The notes beneath the pieces were generated by a model. It was not told where the DNA came from. It made no database searches and worked only from the letters and a program-made list of their open reading frames with translations. Below, piece after piece: positions 14,601 through 24,655 of a DNA stretch of 64,000 bases; the first letter of the stretch is position 1, and every line of letters begins with the position of its first letter. Position numbers and translations under genes: made by a program. Source of the stretch: Eledone cirrhosa (Eukaryota; Mollusca; Cephalopoda; Octopoda; Eledonidae); the NCBI GenBank assembly GCA_964016885.1, contig OZ024740.1, forward strand, positions 10,430,454 to 10,494,453. The letters run 5' to 3'.

Positions 14601-16077
14601 GTACCTTCATTGTACCTTCAATGTACCTTCATTGTACCTTCACTGTACCTTCATTGTACCTTCATTGTAACTTCATTGTACCTTCATTGTACCTTCAATG
14701 TACCTTCAATGTACCTTCAATGAACCTTCATTGTACCTTCAATGTACCTTCAATGTACCTTCATTGTACCATCAATGTACCTTCAATGTACCTTCAATGT
14801 ACCTCCAATATACCTTCATTGTACCTTCAATGTACCTTCAATGTACCGTCAATGTACCTTCATTGTACCTTCATTTTACCTTCATTGTACCTTCAATGTA
14901 CCTTCAATGTACCTTCATTGTACCTTCAATGTGCCTTCAATTTACCTTCAATGTACCTTCATTGTACCTTCAATGTACCTTCAATGTACCTTCATTGTAC
15001 CTTCAATGTGCCTTCAATTTACCTTAAATGTACCTTCAATGTACCTTCAATATACCTTCATTGTACCTTCACTGTACCTTCAATGTACCTTCATTGGACC
15101 TTCATTGGACCTTCAATGTACCTTCATTGTACCTTCATTGTACCTTCAATGTACCTTCAATGAACCTTCATCGTATCTTCAATGTACCTTCAATGTACCT
15201 TCAATGTACCTTCAATTTACCTTCAATGTACCTTCATTGTACCTTCATTGTACCTTCAATGTACCTTCAATGTACCTCCAATGTACCTTCAATTTACCTT
15301 CAATGTACCTTCAATGTACCTTCATTGTACATTCAATGTACCTTCATTGTACATTCATTGTACCGTCATTGTCCCTTCATTGTCCCTTCAATGTACCTTC
15401 ATTGTACCTTCATTGTACCTTCATTGTACCTTCATTGTACCTCCAATGTACCTTCAATGTACCTTCAATGTACCTTCAATTTACCTTCAATGTACCTTCA
15501 ATGTACCTTCATTGTACATTCAATGTACCTTCATTGTACCTTCATTGTCCCTTCAATGTACCTTCATTGTACCTTCATTGTACCTTCATTGTACCTTCAT
15601 TGTATCTTCAATGTACCTTCAATGTACCTTCAATTTACCTTCAATGTACCTCCAATGTACCTTCAATGTACCTTCATTGTACCTTTAATGTACCTTCAAT
15701 TTACCTTCAATGTACCTTCATTGTACCTTCATTGTACCTTCAATGTACCTTTATTGTACCTTCAATGTACCTTCAATGTACCTTTATTGTACCTTCAATG
15801 TACCTTCATTCTACCTTCATTGTACATTCATTGTACCGTCTTTGTACCTTCATTGTCCCTTCAATGTACCTTCATTGTACCTTCAATGTACTTTCAATGT
15901 ACCTTCAATGTACCTTCATTGTACCTTCAATGTACCTTCAATGTACCTTCAATGTACCATCAATCTACCTTCAATGTACCTTCAACGTACCTCTAATGTA
16001 CCTTCAATGTACCTTCAATGTACCATCAATCTACCTTCAATCTACCTTCAATGTACCTTCATTGTACCTTCAATACT

Positions 16078-16222
16078 CCAGTACTGTTACTTTATTTTTC
16101 GACCCCGTAAGGATGAAAGGTAAAGTTAACCTTGGCAGGATTTGAACTCAGAATGGCAAGGGCCGTAACTCTATGCATCAAAGCATGGCGTCAGACCCTC
16201 TACCAATACTGCCATTCCATAA
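16078..16222 (-). mobile_element. tRNA-derived SINE fragment
   Basis: Read on the minus strand this matches the SINE copies at 34.6 and 37.6 kb: a tRNA-like head with GGCAGTATTGGTAGAGGGTC, a degenerate B-box area ending in GAGTTCAAATCCTGCC, then CTTTCATCCTTACGGGGTCG and AATAAAGTAACAGTACTGG. The tail abuts the end of the 11-bp satellite, so the satellite border is also a SINE end. It is a fragment: the GGCCTTGTGCC tail domain is missing. Confidence 0.75.
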
Positions 16223-16267
16223 TGAATATAATTTATTTTGTTTCCACAAAACACCACCATGTGGGAT

Positions 16268-16637
16268 TGTGGTGTGTGTGTTTGTATGTTTGTATGTGTG
16301 TTTGCGTGTGTGTGTATGTGTATGTGTGTGTGTTTGTATGTGTGTGTATGTGTATATGTGTATGTGTATGTGTGTATGTGTGTGTGTATGTTTATGTGTG
16401 TGTGTATAGCAGTAACAACACCTGCAATTTAAGCAACAACAGAAACGAAACTCTTTGTTCTTATATATCTTTCTTCTTCTCCTTCCTCTTCTTCTTCTGT
16501 CTGTTGATGTGTGAAATGTCTGTGCATGTGTGTATGTGTGTGTGTATGTGTGTTTGTGTATGTGTGTGTATGTGTGTATGTGCGTATGTGTGTGTGTATG
16601 TGCGTATTTGTGTATGTCTGTGTATGTGTGTGTGTGT

Positions 16638-16676
<39 letters not shown>

Positions 16677-16931
16677 TATGTGTGTATGCAAGAAAAATAA
16701 AACAGTAAGATAGAGAGTGAGAGACAGTGAGAGAGAGTGTGTGTAAGAGAGAGAAAATGTGTGTGAGAGATAGTGTGAGAGAGAGAGTGTGTGAGAGGGA
16801 GAGAGTGTGTGAGAGAGAGTGAGAGAGAGAGTGTGTGTGAGAGAGAGGGTTTTGTGAGAGAGGGTGTGTGTGTGAGAGGGAGAGAGCTTGTGAGAGAGAG
16901 TGAAAGAGAGAGAGAGTGTGTGAGAGAGAGA
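16268..16931 (+). repeat. TG-rich then GA/GT-rich simple repeats
   Basis: 16,268-16,412 and 16,520-16,690 are (TG)n with TATG interruptions. A short non-repetitive spacer with a TTCTTCTTC run lies between them. 16,700-16,931 alternates GAGAGA and GTGTGT. The Cys/Val-rich and Ser/Leu-rich open frames here are translations of simple repeats and not genes. Confidence 0.95.
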
Positions 16932-17022
16932 TGAAAAAGAGGCCGGGTCATCCATATTTTTTTCTTCTCTGATCACCCAGTCATGGCGGCAGTGCATTTC
17001 CGTAATGTGACTGGTGTCGCTG

Positions 17023-17572
17023 TTGTGTCTATATTGGACTGCTTGTAGTATAGTGGTGGTGCTGGCTGCTGTGATAGTGGTGGTGGTGCTGGCTGCTGTG
17101 GTAATGGTGGTGGTAGTGGTGGTAGAGGTGGCTGTAGTAGTAGTAGTAGTGGCGGTGGTGTTGTGTCTATATTAGGCTGCTTGTAATATAGTGGTAGTGG
17201 TGGTGGTGCTGGCTGCTGTGGTAGTGGTGGTGGTAGTGGTGGTAGAGGTGGCTGTAGTAGTAGTAGTGGCGGTGGTGTTGTGTGTATATTGGACTGGTAG
17301 TAGTATAGTGGTGGTGGCTGCTGTGGTAGTAGTGGTGGTGGTGGTGGTAGAGGTGGCTGCTGTGGTAGTAGTGGTGGCGGAGGTGGTGGTGGCTGCTCTG
17401 GTAGTAGTGGTGGTGGTGGTGGTGGTGGTAGTGGAGGTGTGATGTGGTAGTAGTGTGTGGTGGTTGAGGTGGTGACTGCTCTGGTAGTAGTAGTGGTGGT
17501 GTTGGAGGTGGTGGCTGTTCTATTAGTAGTAGTGGTAGTGGTGGTGGTAGCGACTCTGGTATAACCGCTCTG

Positions 17573-17608
<36 letters not shown>

Positions 17609-17817
17609 ATAGTGGTGGTTTTGGTAGCGGCGGCGTTAGTGATAGTAGTGCTCTAGTAGCAGTAGCAGCAGCAATAGTAGTAGTGGTGATAGTAGTGGTG
17701 GTAGCGTTAGTGGTAGTGGTGTTTTGATAGTAGTAGTGGTGGTTGTAGCGGCGGCGTTAGTGGTAGTGGTGTTTTGATAGCAGCTGCAGTAGTAGTAGCA
17801 GCAGCAGCAGTAGTAGC

Positions 17818-17868
<51 letters not shown>

Positions 17869-17880
17869 CGTCGTCGTCGT
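17023..17880 (+). repeat. GGT/AGT trinucleotide array with longer periodicity
   Basis: A degenerate GGT, AGT and GCT trinucleotide array. A marker (TTGTGTCTATATT plus GGACTGCTTGTAGTATAG-like sequence) appears at 17,023, 17,161 and 17,278, so the first part is also a minisatellite of about 117-138 bp. It ends in a pure (AGT)n run and (CGT)n at about 17,870. Confidence 0.9.
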
Positions 17881-17882
17881 CG

Positions 17883-18112
17883 TCTAAGGGTGCCCTTCCC
17901 TGGTACTCTCGATACGTCGGGTGGTTTAGGATTGGAGGGCGCCCCTGGGTGGTAATACCCCTCCTCCCCCCTAATTGGGGGATTTAAATTGTTTCTTTTG
18001 TTAATTGTTATTGTTTTCATACATATTTTCACTCTATATTTTATCCCCCTCCCCCTGTCCCCGTCTATTGTATTGTCCCCTATATGTTGGCCCTGGTGGC
18101 CAATAAAGAAAC
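17883..18112 (+). mobile_element. 3' end of a Tx1/L1-like LINE (UTR only)
   Basis: This segment aligns by eye with the 3' UTR of the LINE at 40.9-46.6 kb: GGGTGCCCTTCCC, CGTCGGGTGG, CCCTGGGTGGT, TTGTCCCCTATATG and finally GGCCAATAAAGAAA, versus GGCCAATAAATGAAA there. The strand is plus. Only the UTR is present, so it is a very short 5'-truncated insertion. It is followed within about 15 bp by a SINE. Confidence 0.8.
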
Positions 18113-18125
18113 CATGGTTTGCCAG

Positions 18126-18545
18126 TATCGGTAGCGATACTTTGCAGCAAAGAATTACGGCCCTTTATGGTCTGAGTTAAAAAACAGCCGAGATTAATTT
18201 TGCCTTTCATCCGATAAAGTACCAGTAATACACTGACATTTAATCGACTATACCCACGAAATTGTTGGCCTTGTGCCTAAATAAAATACCAGTAATACAC
18301 TGGACATTTAATCGACTATACCCACGAAATTGTTGGCTTTGTGCCTAAATAAAATACCAGTAATACACTGACATTTAATCGACTATACCCACGAAATTGT
18401 TGGCCTTGTGCCTAAATAAAGTACCAGTAATATACTGGACATTTAATCGACTATGCCCACGAAATTGTTGGCCTTGTGCCTACATAAAGTACCAGTAATA
18501 CACTGTTTTAAATGCTGGCCTTGTGCTAAAAGTAGAAACAATTAT
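18126..18545 (+). mobile_element. tRNA-derived SINE with amplified 67/68-bp tail module
   Basis: The head (CAGTATCGGTAGCGATACTT, then GCCCTTTATGGTCTGAGTT, then TGCCTTTCATCCGATAAAGT) is the same SINE family as at 34.6 kb on the minus strand. The module ACCAGTAATACACTG...TTGTTGGCCTTGTGCCTA, normally present once, is repeated here: ACCAGTAATA begins at 18,221, 18,288, 18,356, 18,423 and 18,491 (steps of 67, 68, 67 and 68 bp). The element ends with the usual TGGCCTTGTGCTAAAAGTAG and AACAATT. Expansion of the tail inside a SINE is unusual. Confidence 0.8.
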
Positions 18546-19893
18546 TATTAGTAGTAGTAGCGGTGATGTTGTGGTGGTGTGGTGGTGTTGTTGTGGTGGT
18601 GGTGTTGTGGTGGTGTGGTGGTGTTGTGGTGGTAGTGTTGTGGTGGTGTTGTGGTGGTGTGGTGGTGGTGTTGTGGTGGTGGTGTTGTGGTGGTGGTGGT
18701 GTTGTTGTGGTGGTGGTGTTGTGGTGTGGTGGTGTTGTGGTGGTAGTGGTGTTGTTGTGGTGGTAGTGTTGTAGTGGTGTTGTTGTTGTGGTGGTGTTGT
18801 TGTGGTGGTGTCGTTGTGGTGGTGGTGTTGTTGTGGCGGTGTTGTCGTGGTGTCGTTGTGGTGGTGGTGGTGTTGTGGCGGTGTTGTGGTGGTGGTGGTG
18901 TTGTGGTGGTGGTGTTGTGGTGGTGGTGGTGTTGTAGTGGTGTGGTGGTGTTGTTGTGGTGGTGGTGTTGTTGTGGTGGTGGTGTTGTTGTGGTGGTGGT
19001 GTTGTAGTGGTGTGGTGGTGTTGTTGTGGTGGTGTTGTTGTGGTGGTGTTGTGGTGGTGGTGGTGTGGTGGTGGTCGGGTGATGTTGTGGTGGTGTTGTA
19101 GTGGTGTTGTGGCGGTGTTGTGGTGATGGTGGTGCTGTGGTGTTGTTGTTGTAGTGGTGTTGTTGTGGCGGTGTTGGTGTGGTGGTAGTGGTGGTGTGGT
19201 GATGTTGGTTGGTGGTGGTGTTATTGTGGTGGCGGTGGTGTTGTTGTGGTGGTGGTGGTGTGGTGGTGGTGCTGTTGTGGTGTGGTGTGGTGGTGGTGTG
19301 TTGTGGTGGTGTTGTTGTGGCAGTGTTGTTGTGGTTGTGGTGGTGTGGTGGTGGTGGTGGTGTTGTGGTGTGGTGGTGGTGTGGTGGTGGTGTGGTGGTG
19401 TTGTTCTTGTGGTGTTGGTGGTGGTGTTGTGGTGGTGGCGGTGTTGTTGTGGTGGTGGTGTTGTGGTGGTGTTGTGGTTGTGGTGGTGATGGTGGTGGTG
19501 TTGTTCTTGTGGTGTTGGTGGTGGTGTTGTGGTGGTGGCGGTGTTGTTGCGATGGTGGTGGTGGTGTTGTGGTGGTGTTGTGGTTGTGGTGGTGATGGTG
19601 GTGGTGTTGTTCTTGTGGTGTTGGTGGTGGTGTTGTGGTGGTGGCGGTGTTGTTGCGATGGTGGTGGTGGTGTTGTGGTGGTGTTGTGGTTGTGGTGGTG
19701 ATGGTGGTGGTGGTGTTCTTGTGGTGTTGGTGGTGGTGTTGTGGTGGTGGCGGTGTTGTTGTGATGGTGGTGGTGGTGTTGTGGTGGTGTTGTGGTTGTG
19801 GTGGTGATGGTGGTGGTGTTGTTCTTGTGGTGTTGGTGGTGGTGTTGTGGTGGTGGCGGTGTTGTTGTGATGGTGGTGGTGGTGGTGGTGTTG
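18546..19893 (+). repeat. (GGT/GTT)n array with 106-bp higher-order repeat
   Basis: About 1.35 kb of GTGGTGGTGTTG-type trinucleotide repeat. From 19,404 a higher-order unit appears: TTCTTGTGGTGTTGG at 19,404, 19,504, 19,610, 19,716 and 19,822 (steps of 100, 106, 106 and 106). The His/Thr-rich frames on the minus strand and Val/Cys-rich frames on the plus strand are repeat translations. 19,894-20,089 is unique sequence in which I recognise nothing. Confidence 0.93.
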
Positions 19894-20089
19894 TGAGGCG
19901 CGATGTGAACACATAGCGTAGAGAACCAGTACAGACATCGCAATATTCTACCTCATGCTCTAGCATCCCTATCATAAGACGAGATGGCCATGGTTGGATG
20001 ACAGATACCATAAGGCGGCTTGATACCCTGCTAACAGGGAAGCCTCTGCATGGTCATTCGGACTCAAACCACCGTATATCATAAACTGT

Positions 20090-20657
20090 CAGTCACCCTT
20101 AATATATAGGGTGGGTAAAATTCCCGAGATCCATGGACGAGTTCTCTCCAGCGGTCTCTGTCCCTCATTATCGCTGCCATATCCTGCATCTCCAACAGAT
20201 CAGTGTCTGTCCTTAGGGCATCAACATACTTTAACCTCGGTCTTCCTCTTCCAGTGTCTCCATGTAGGGGCTCCTAAAGGAGCACTGAGTGCAATGTCAA
20301 CTCTGGATGTCGGTGAGCATGTCCAGCTAACCTCAGTCTCCTCTGTGTCACTTTTGAGCTGACTTTTGGGATGCTCCCATACAGCTCTGAGTTTTTCATC
20401 CTCAGTGTATACTGATTAATGTTCAGAGCCATCCTCAGCATTCTCGTGTAGCACCCATCCACAATCTGAGTGAGTTTCTTGGTCAGTGTCCAAGTCTCAG
20501 AGCCGTACAGCAGCACAGACTCCACTACAGCAACGAAGAGGCGGATCTTCAGGTCTCTACGAAGGTCTGACTGCCACACCGATCTCAAGCTGTGGCACTC
20601 CGCCCAGGCCTTGCTCTTCCTCTCAACCACATCATCTTCCGTACAGGAAGTTGTCAA
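20090..20657 (-). pseudogene. C-terminal remnant of a non-LTR reverse transcriptase
   Basis: The minus strand encodes the conserved C-terminal region seen in RTE/L2-type LINE polymerases: LRRDLKIRLFVAVVES, LLYGSETWTLTKKL, GCYTRMLRMALNI, then QRRLRLAGHAHRHPE. An in-frame TAG after HSVLL (about 20,275) interrupts it. The frame then continues past the stop with a GRGRPRLKYVDALRTD stretch, RDRDRWRELVHGS and a stop near 20,090, so the TAG is a point nonsense change in a once longer frame. The catalytic part (YADD) is missing, so this is a 5'-truncated dead insertion. I can place it as non-LTR but not name the clade firmly. It is unrelated to the Tx1-like LINE at 41-46 kb. Confidence 0.8.
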
Positions 20658-20672
20658 CCAATTCTACCTACC

Positions 20673-20880
20673 TTAATACAGGTTGGTCACGGTTAGAACG
20701 CTCTTTAGTGTAGATTTTACTCACACAGGACAGACCTGGTGTTAAACAATAGTAATGTAGTTCCTGCAAGTGGTGGTAGATACAGTCCAGTTTAATACAG
20801 GTTGGTCACGGTTAGAACGCTCTTTATCCTAGATATTACTCACACATGACAGGCCTGGTGTTAAACAATGAAGTATTGTT
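20673..20880 (+). repeat. 119-bp duplicated dispersed repeat
   Basis: TTAATACAGGTTGGTCACGG begins at 20,673 and again at 20,792. Both copies continue through TTAGAACGCTCTTTA, ACTCACACA and GACAGACCTGGTGTTAAAC (GACAGGCCTGGTGTTAAAC in the second). A related copy lies at 27,880-27,985. No coding potential; its class is unknown to me. Confidence 0.65.
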
Positions 20881-20984
20881 GTGAAGAAGATATTATGTAA
20901 TCAATACAACAGCGACAACAGATACGTAGCGGAAATGTTGAACTTACGAACGTGTGAAGCTTTAAAGTTTTTTGTCTGTCTGCC

Positions 20985-21500
20985 CGCTGTCTCTCTCTCT
21001 CTCTCACATACATACACACTCTCTCTCTCTCTCTCACACACACTCTCTCTCTTTATCTGACATACATACACACTCTCTCTCTCTCACATACATACACACA
21101 CTCTCTCTCTCACATATATACACACTCTCTCTCTTTCTCTGACATACATACACACTCTCTCTCTCTCTCACATACACACACACTCTCTCTCCCACATACA
21201 CACACACTCTCTCTCTCACATACATACACACTCTTTCTCTCTCGCACACACACTCTCTCTTTACACTCTCTCTCTGTCTCTCACACACCACACTCTCTCT
21301 TTCTCTTTCCCTCGTTCTCTTTCTCTCTTTCCCTCTTTCCCTCTTTCTCCCTCTCTCCCCTCCCACTCTTCTCCTTCCTTTTCTCCCTCTTCAGGGTGTC
21401 TGTCGGCTCTCCCCCTCTCTTCTTCCCTCTCTCGCCCTCCTTTCCCTTCCCTCTCTTCCTGTTCATCCCCCATACCTTCTTTCCCACCTATATTCCCCTC
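20985..21500 (+). repeat. CT-rich simple repeat (CTCTCTCACATACATACACAC)
   Basis: 20,985-21,300 alternates (CT)n with CACATACATACACAC; 21,300-21,500 is degenerate CT/CCT-rich sequence, and pyrimidine-rich sequence continues to 21,770 with a run of about 17 C at 21,560. Frames on either strand here are simple-repeat translations. Confidence 0.92.
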
Positions 21501-21754
21501 CCATCTCCCTCTTCCTCCTCCTCTCACTCCTATATAGGTTATTCCTCCTATTTCTTCGCCCCCCCCCCCCCCCCACATAATTCTTTTCATGACTTTGACT
21601 TTCTTCTTTCTTCCTTCACGTTTTCTCTTCTTCTTTCCTTCAATCTTTTTCAATGTATTAACTTTCTTTTCTTCCTCTTTTATCTCATTTATTCATTCAT
21701 TCTTATTTCTCATTCCGTTCCTGCTACTTGTTCCTCCCTTATTCCCCCCTCTCG

Positions 21755-21769
<15 letters not shown>

Positions 21770-21822
<53 letters not shown>
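21770..21822. repeat. (TA)n microsatellite
   Basis: A pure TA run of about 50 bp directly abuts the left arm of the palindrome at 21,821. Confidence 0.95.
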
Positions 21823-21827
<5 letters not shown>

Positions 21828-21989
21828 TGTAATAAACAACATAAGATAATTATTTCATTTACCAGTGGTTTCTTGAAAGCAAACACACCAGGATTTTTTC
21901 ATTCTGACGACTGAAAGCAAATTTTGTTTGCTTTCAAGAAACCACTGGTAAATGAAATAATTATCTTATGTTGTTTATTACATAACTAT
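21821..21989. repeat. Fold-back element with perfect 64-bp arms
   Basis: 21,821-21,884 and 21,926-21,989 are exact reverse complements (64 bp) around a 41-bp centre. The right arm and the sequence after it (TACATAGAGCACTCTT) resemble 54,530-54,610, so this belongs to a dispersed family. The right arm holds the 3' half of the hammerhead described at 21,891-21,962, and the left arm is an antisense copy of that half. Confidence 0.92.
21891..21962 (+). ncRNA. Type I hammerhead ribozyme candidate (strong)
   Basis: The core CTGACGA is at 21,904-21,910. Helix II is ten perfect pairs (21,912-21,921 with 21,927-21,936, loop TTTTG) above a C.A mismatch. GAAA is at 21,938-21,941. Helix III is the A-T pair plus CC/GG with loop ACT, and the cleavage triplet is GTA with the cut after A21950. 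Helix I pairs TTTCATT (21,897-21,903) with AATGAAA (21,951-21,957) without mismatch, and partial pairing continues beyond. All invariant core bases are present. Known role of the fold: RNA self-cleavage. Activity here is inferred from the drawn pairing only. Confidence 0.78.
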
Positions 21990-22091
21990 TAAGCTCTGTA
22001 ACCTACATAGAGCACTCTTTTTTCCTGGACCTTTCCGACGTAATTACTTCATTCATACATACATATATATATATATATATAGGAAAAAATA

Positions 22092-22195
22092 TGACCCCGA
22101 CGGCAGAGCTCAAGCCGTTTCGACGGCTATTTCTGAACTGAAATAGCCGTCCAGAAATAGCCGTCGAAACGGCTTGAGCTCTGCCGTCGGGGTCA
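22092..22195. repeat. Fold-back element with perfect 44-bp arms
   Basis: 22,092-22,135 and 22,152-22,195 are exact reverse complements, starting TGACCCCGACGGCAGAGCTC, around 16 bp that can itself pair. The right arm has GTCGAAACGG, which looks like the GAAA half of a hammerhead. A single half-copy of the same sequence lies at 58,620-58,665. GC-rich in an AT-rich setting. It lies between (TA)n tracts. Confidence 0.9.
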
Positions 22196-22282
22196 TACGT
22201 TATCCTATTTCCCACTCTACTATTGAGTATTGAGTACACTGGTGCGTTATGGTCCATCTGGTTCCTTACCACAATTGCTTTG

Positions 22283-22314
<32 letters not shown>

Positions 22315-22475
22315 ATACTTTGGGAGGGTCATGTTGCCAATAAGAAACACACGCACCAGTCGTTTTCACTCCAATTAAATTAAAAAATTTAAAAAAAAAA
22401 TTTTTTTTTAATTTATAAATTTCCGGTTGGTTGGTTGGTTGGTTGGTTCCACAACCGGACGGTTGTTCATATATT

Positions 22476-22518
22476 GTCAAAGTTCTTTCGTCACACATTC
22501 TGTGACCTCTTCAGTGAC
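22476..22518 (-). ncRNA. Hammerhead-like motif at the 3' end of PLE copy a
   Basis: Minus strand: helix I GTCA/TGAC (22,515-22,518 with 22,476-22,479), core CTGAAGA (22,508-22,514), helix II GTCACA/TGTGAC with loop GAATG and one extra G, GAAA (22,486-22,489), a minimal helix III (A-T, G-C, two-base loop) and a CTT cleavage triplet. Short helices make it weaker than the others, but the copy at 33,576 keeps the same pairings. Confidence 0.55.
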
Positions 22519-22786
22519 TGGGGATTCTTTTCTTTGTTTTGTGCTTCTCCTTTGTTCTGTCCTACGCCTTCTTGTTTTTGTGTGTGTTGTGTGCTTAGTT
22601 TGCGCATGTGTTACATCCGGGTGTCTGTGTGTGTTTTATTTGTTTATTTATTTGTTTATTTACATGTTACTGGTTGGTTGTTTGTTCTATGTGTGTGTGT
22701 GTTTTCATTTTGTCCTTAATTGTAAGTTGTGATGTTGCTGTTCCACTCATGTTTTCTATTTAATTTGGGTTGGAGTTCATTTATGT

Positions 22787-23332
22787 TTATTGCCTCTGTG
22801 ATTTGCGTCTTTTCTGTGTAGATTCTATTTTTATTTCTATGTTCTCTAATTTGCCCTTATGTTCTATTTTAGCATGTTGGTGGAGTACAGATGATTCTTT
22901 TCCATCTTGATGCTCTCGCCAGAGTTCATTTATCCGTTCTCCTATACTGCGAGCTGTCTCACTTGTGTACACTATAATCTTATCTTTACATTGTCCTTCA
23001 GTACATCTTATGCTATATACTACATTTCTAGTTTTACAGTTAATATGGGGGCTCAGCTTACAGATTATGCATTTCTTATCTATACAGGGAGGTCTTTGAA
23101 AAGGGTATGTATTACTAATAAGTGTTTTTATGGAGGTACCTGGTCTTTCTACTATCTTAATATTGAGTTTAAGTTTATCTAGGGCCCTTCTAAATTTGTA
23201 AGCTAATTCACCTCTAGGGGTTGTATTGATGAACATTACACTCTGGTATTTATTGCCATCATACCATGAGTTTATTCTATTAACCTTATTCCTAGTTCTT
23301 TCTATTCTATTCCAAAAGTTGCTCCTATACAA
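22787..23332 (-). pseudogene. PLE copy a: C-terminal RT connector and GIY-YIG nuclease
   Basis: 181 residues open. The first half (YRSNFWNRIERTRNKVNRI, SWYDGNKYQSVMFINTTPRG) is the conserved post-palm segment of this RT family. A cysteine cluster (CIDKKCIICKLSPHINC) then precedes the GIY-YIG domain: NVVYSIRC, then VYTSETARSIGERINELW. The family motif at this point is YIGETARSIGERINEHW, as in the fragment at 25,240, so the I-G pair has become T-S here, and this copy's nuclease is probably dead. GIY-YIG nucleases of PLEs nick target DNA for target-primed reverse transcription. The segment lies in a different frame from the palm segment upstream. Confidence 0.8.
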
Positions 23333-23361
23333 GGGGCAGGTCCCATTTGTATCATTATTTA

Positions 23362-23831
23362 CTATTTTTTCCCATTTGGTTCTGGCTCCTCTATATACTC
23401 TGATTGTAACCAGAGAACTGCATACGGTGGATCAAGTGTTGTATGTGTCTCTCTAGTTCTTTGGGGTTGCACATGCGGGACACGTTTCTCATCACCCGTA
23501 CCAAATCCGCAATCAGTATATTGATTTTGGTGTGATCCGAAACAGCTGAGTTTCAATGGATCAGATATTTGGAAGTCATGGGTTTGGCATAATGGTAATG
23601 GAGGATTTGTTTTTTGTTATTAATGGTTTCTAACCAGAGCTCTGTGTCTAGTACAGGTAATCGATGGTTGGGGTGTTTGCTTGGGTAGTCTATAGTAACT
23701 CTAATACTCTGGTGGATGGAGTTAGCTATTTGCTGGATGCTTTCCATGGTGCTTTTCTCTAATTCCTGACTGTTCTCTAGTGGGGGTGTTTTTACTACGA
23801 TGTTTATATCATCAACGTAGCGGGAGTACAT
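23362..23831 (-). pseudogene. PLE copy a: RT catalytic motif RYVDD and thumb region
   Basis: The minus-strand frame from 23,831 gives MYSRYVDDINIVVKTPP, motif C with both aspartates intact, followed by NHRLPVLDTELWLE and YAKPMTSKYLIH, which are typical of PLE polymerases. A TGA follows at 23,555, after which the same frame continues with NSAVSDHTKINILIADLVRV and HRMQFSGYNQS before another shift near 23,410. So the segment is one former frame broken by a nonsense codon and a frameshift. Its upstream neighbour (23,840-24,655) is in another frame, with the shift at about 23,845. Confidence 0.8.
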
Positions 23832-23839
23832 TATCAGGG

Positions 23840-24655
23840 TTAAGGGTTTTCTAATTGTTCTTTAAGTTTAAGTTTAAGTCTACTGTCCCACCATACCATG
23901 AATAGGTTAGCTATGTCGCCTGCAATGCTAACACCAATGGCTGCTCCCTCCTCTTGGGTATATGTTTTTCCATTAAATTTGAACATATGTTCCTTAAGGG
24001 TTAATTTTATGCTGGCCCCCACCGCATGTGAAATCATTTTCTTTAGTTCATCGTGGTTTTCGGGGGTCCGTATGGCTCTGGTCCACCCGTTCCATCTATC
24101 TGTGTGGGTTTTCTTGGCCATTGAGGTAATGGTTGGTGGTCTGCCTCTTGCTGGTCTTGTAGGGCACAGGTTGCTAAGGTCATATGTGTATAGATAATTA
24201 TTACTATAGGTAAGTTTAAGTAGGAGTCCCAGCTCACTGGTATCAATCCCACGGAATTCAACATTGCTCTCACTGATCATTTCTACGCATTTTTCCACGG
24301 CAAAATCCACGTCAATAGATGGATACAGGGACACAACATCCATACTACCTATTATGCAGTTTGCTAGGTCCCTAGATCGGTTACTCTCGCCGATTCTGCT
24401 GAGGAGGTCCTCCGTGCTGTCACATACATCTGGGGACATTTCAATGATGGGGCGTATGATCAGGGGGAGGAAGTAGGACAGTCTGTAGTTACTAGCAATG
24501 TTAGCTCCACAGACTGGCCGTGATGGTGGTCCTGTGACAGGGTCACTGCTGGTTTTATGGTCTTTTCGAAGCCCATACAACGCTGGCACGTCATTGTTCC
24601 AGGCCTGGAAGTTGTTGGCAGTCCTTTTTTGTTGGGCTGCATTATATTTGTCCAC
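23840..24655 (-). pseudogene. PLE copy a: RT fingers/palm segment
   Basis: 271 residues open. It carries ALYGLRKDHKTSSDPVTGPP and SRPVCGANIASNYRLSYFLP (motif 2-type region), then CIIGSMDVVSLYPSIDVDFA (motif A with the catalytic Asp in SMDV) and EEGAAIGVSIAGDIANLFMVWWD (motif B area). This order is that of Penelope-like reverse transcriptases. It stops just before motif C because of a frameshift. The N-terminal part lies in the overlapping frame 24,460-24,885. Length and motif order indicate that the element was full-length at insertion. It is now a pseudogene. Confidence 0.83.

Larger units (their letters stand above)
1..16076 (+). repeat. 11-bp satellite array (CCTTCAWTGTA)n
   Basis: The whole stretch is a head-to-tail array of an 11-bp unit, CCTTCATTGTA or CCTTCAATGTA, about 1,460 copies, beginning before the window. 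Position 7 alternates between A and T; other changes are scattered single substitutions (ACGTA, ATATA, TTCGTTGTAG, CCGTCATTG). Because 11 is not a multiple of 3, each forward frame cycles through all phases and gives an 11-residue repeat of the MYLHCTFNVPS type. None of the three phases of the unit contains a stop, so very long open frames appear on the plus strand only; the reverse complement has TGA in every cycle. I see no splice sites, non-repeat exon or signal that would make this a gene. It is best read as a satellite. Confidence 0.97.

Noticed and set aside
18..16145. Very long Tyr/Cys/Pro-rich open frames (up to about 585 codons) across the satellite
   Set aside because: All are translations of an 11-bp repeat that lacks stops in the forward direction. 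Overlapping frames give the same 11-residue repeat, and no unique exon or regulatory signal accompanies them.
16130..16997. Cys/Val/Tyr- and Ser/Leu/His-rich frames near the TG and GA tracts
   Set aside because: Microsatellite translations. The same applies to frames at 25.5-26.0, 33.0-33.2, 52.1, 53.4-53.9, 54.6-54.96, 57.5 and 58.0 kb.
18523..20011. His/Thr-rich (minus) and Val/Cys-rich (plus) open frames
   Set aside because: They are direct translations of the GGT/GTT trinucleotide array; the repeat continues beyond frame ends and shows no coding bias.
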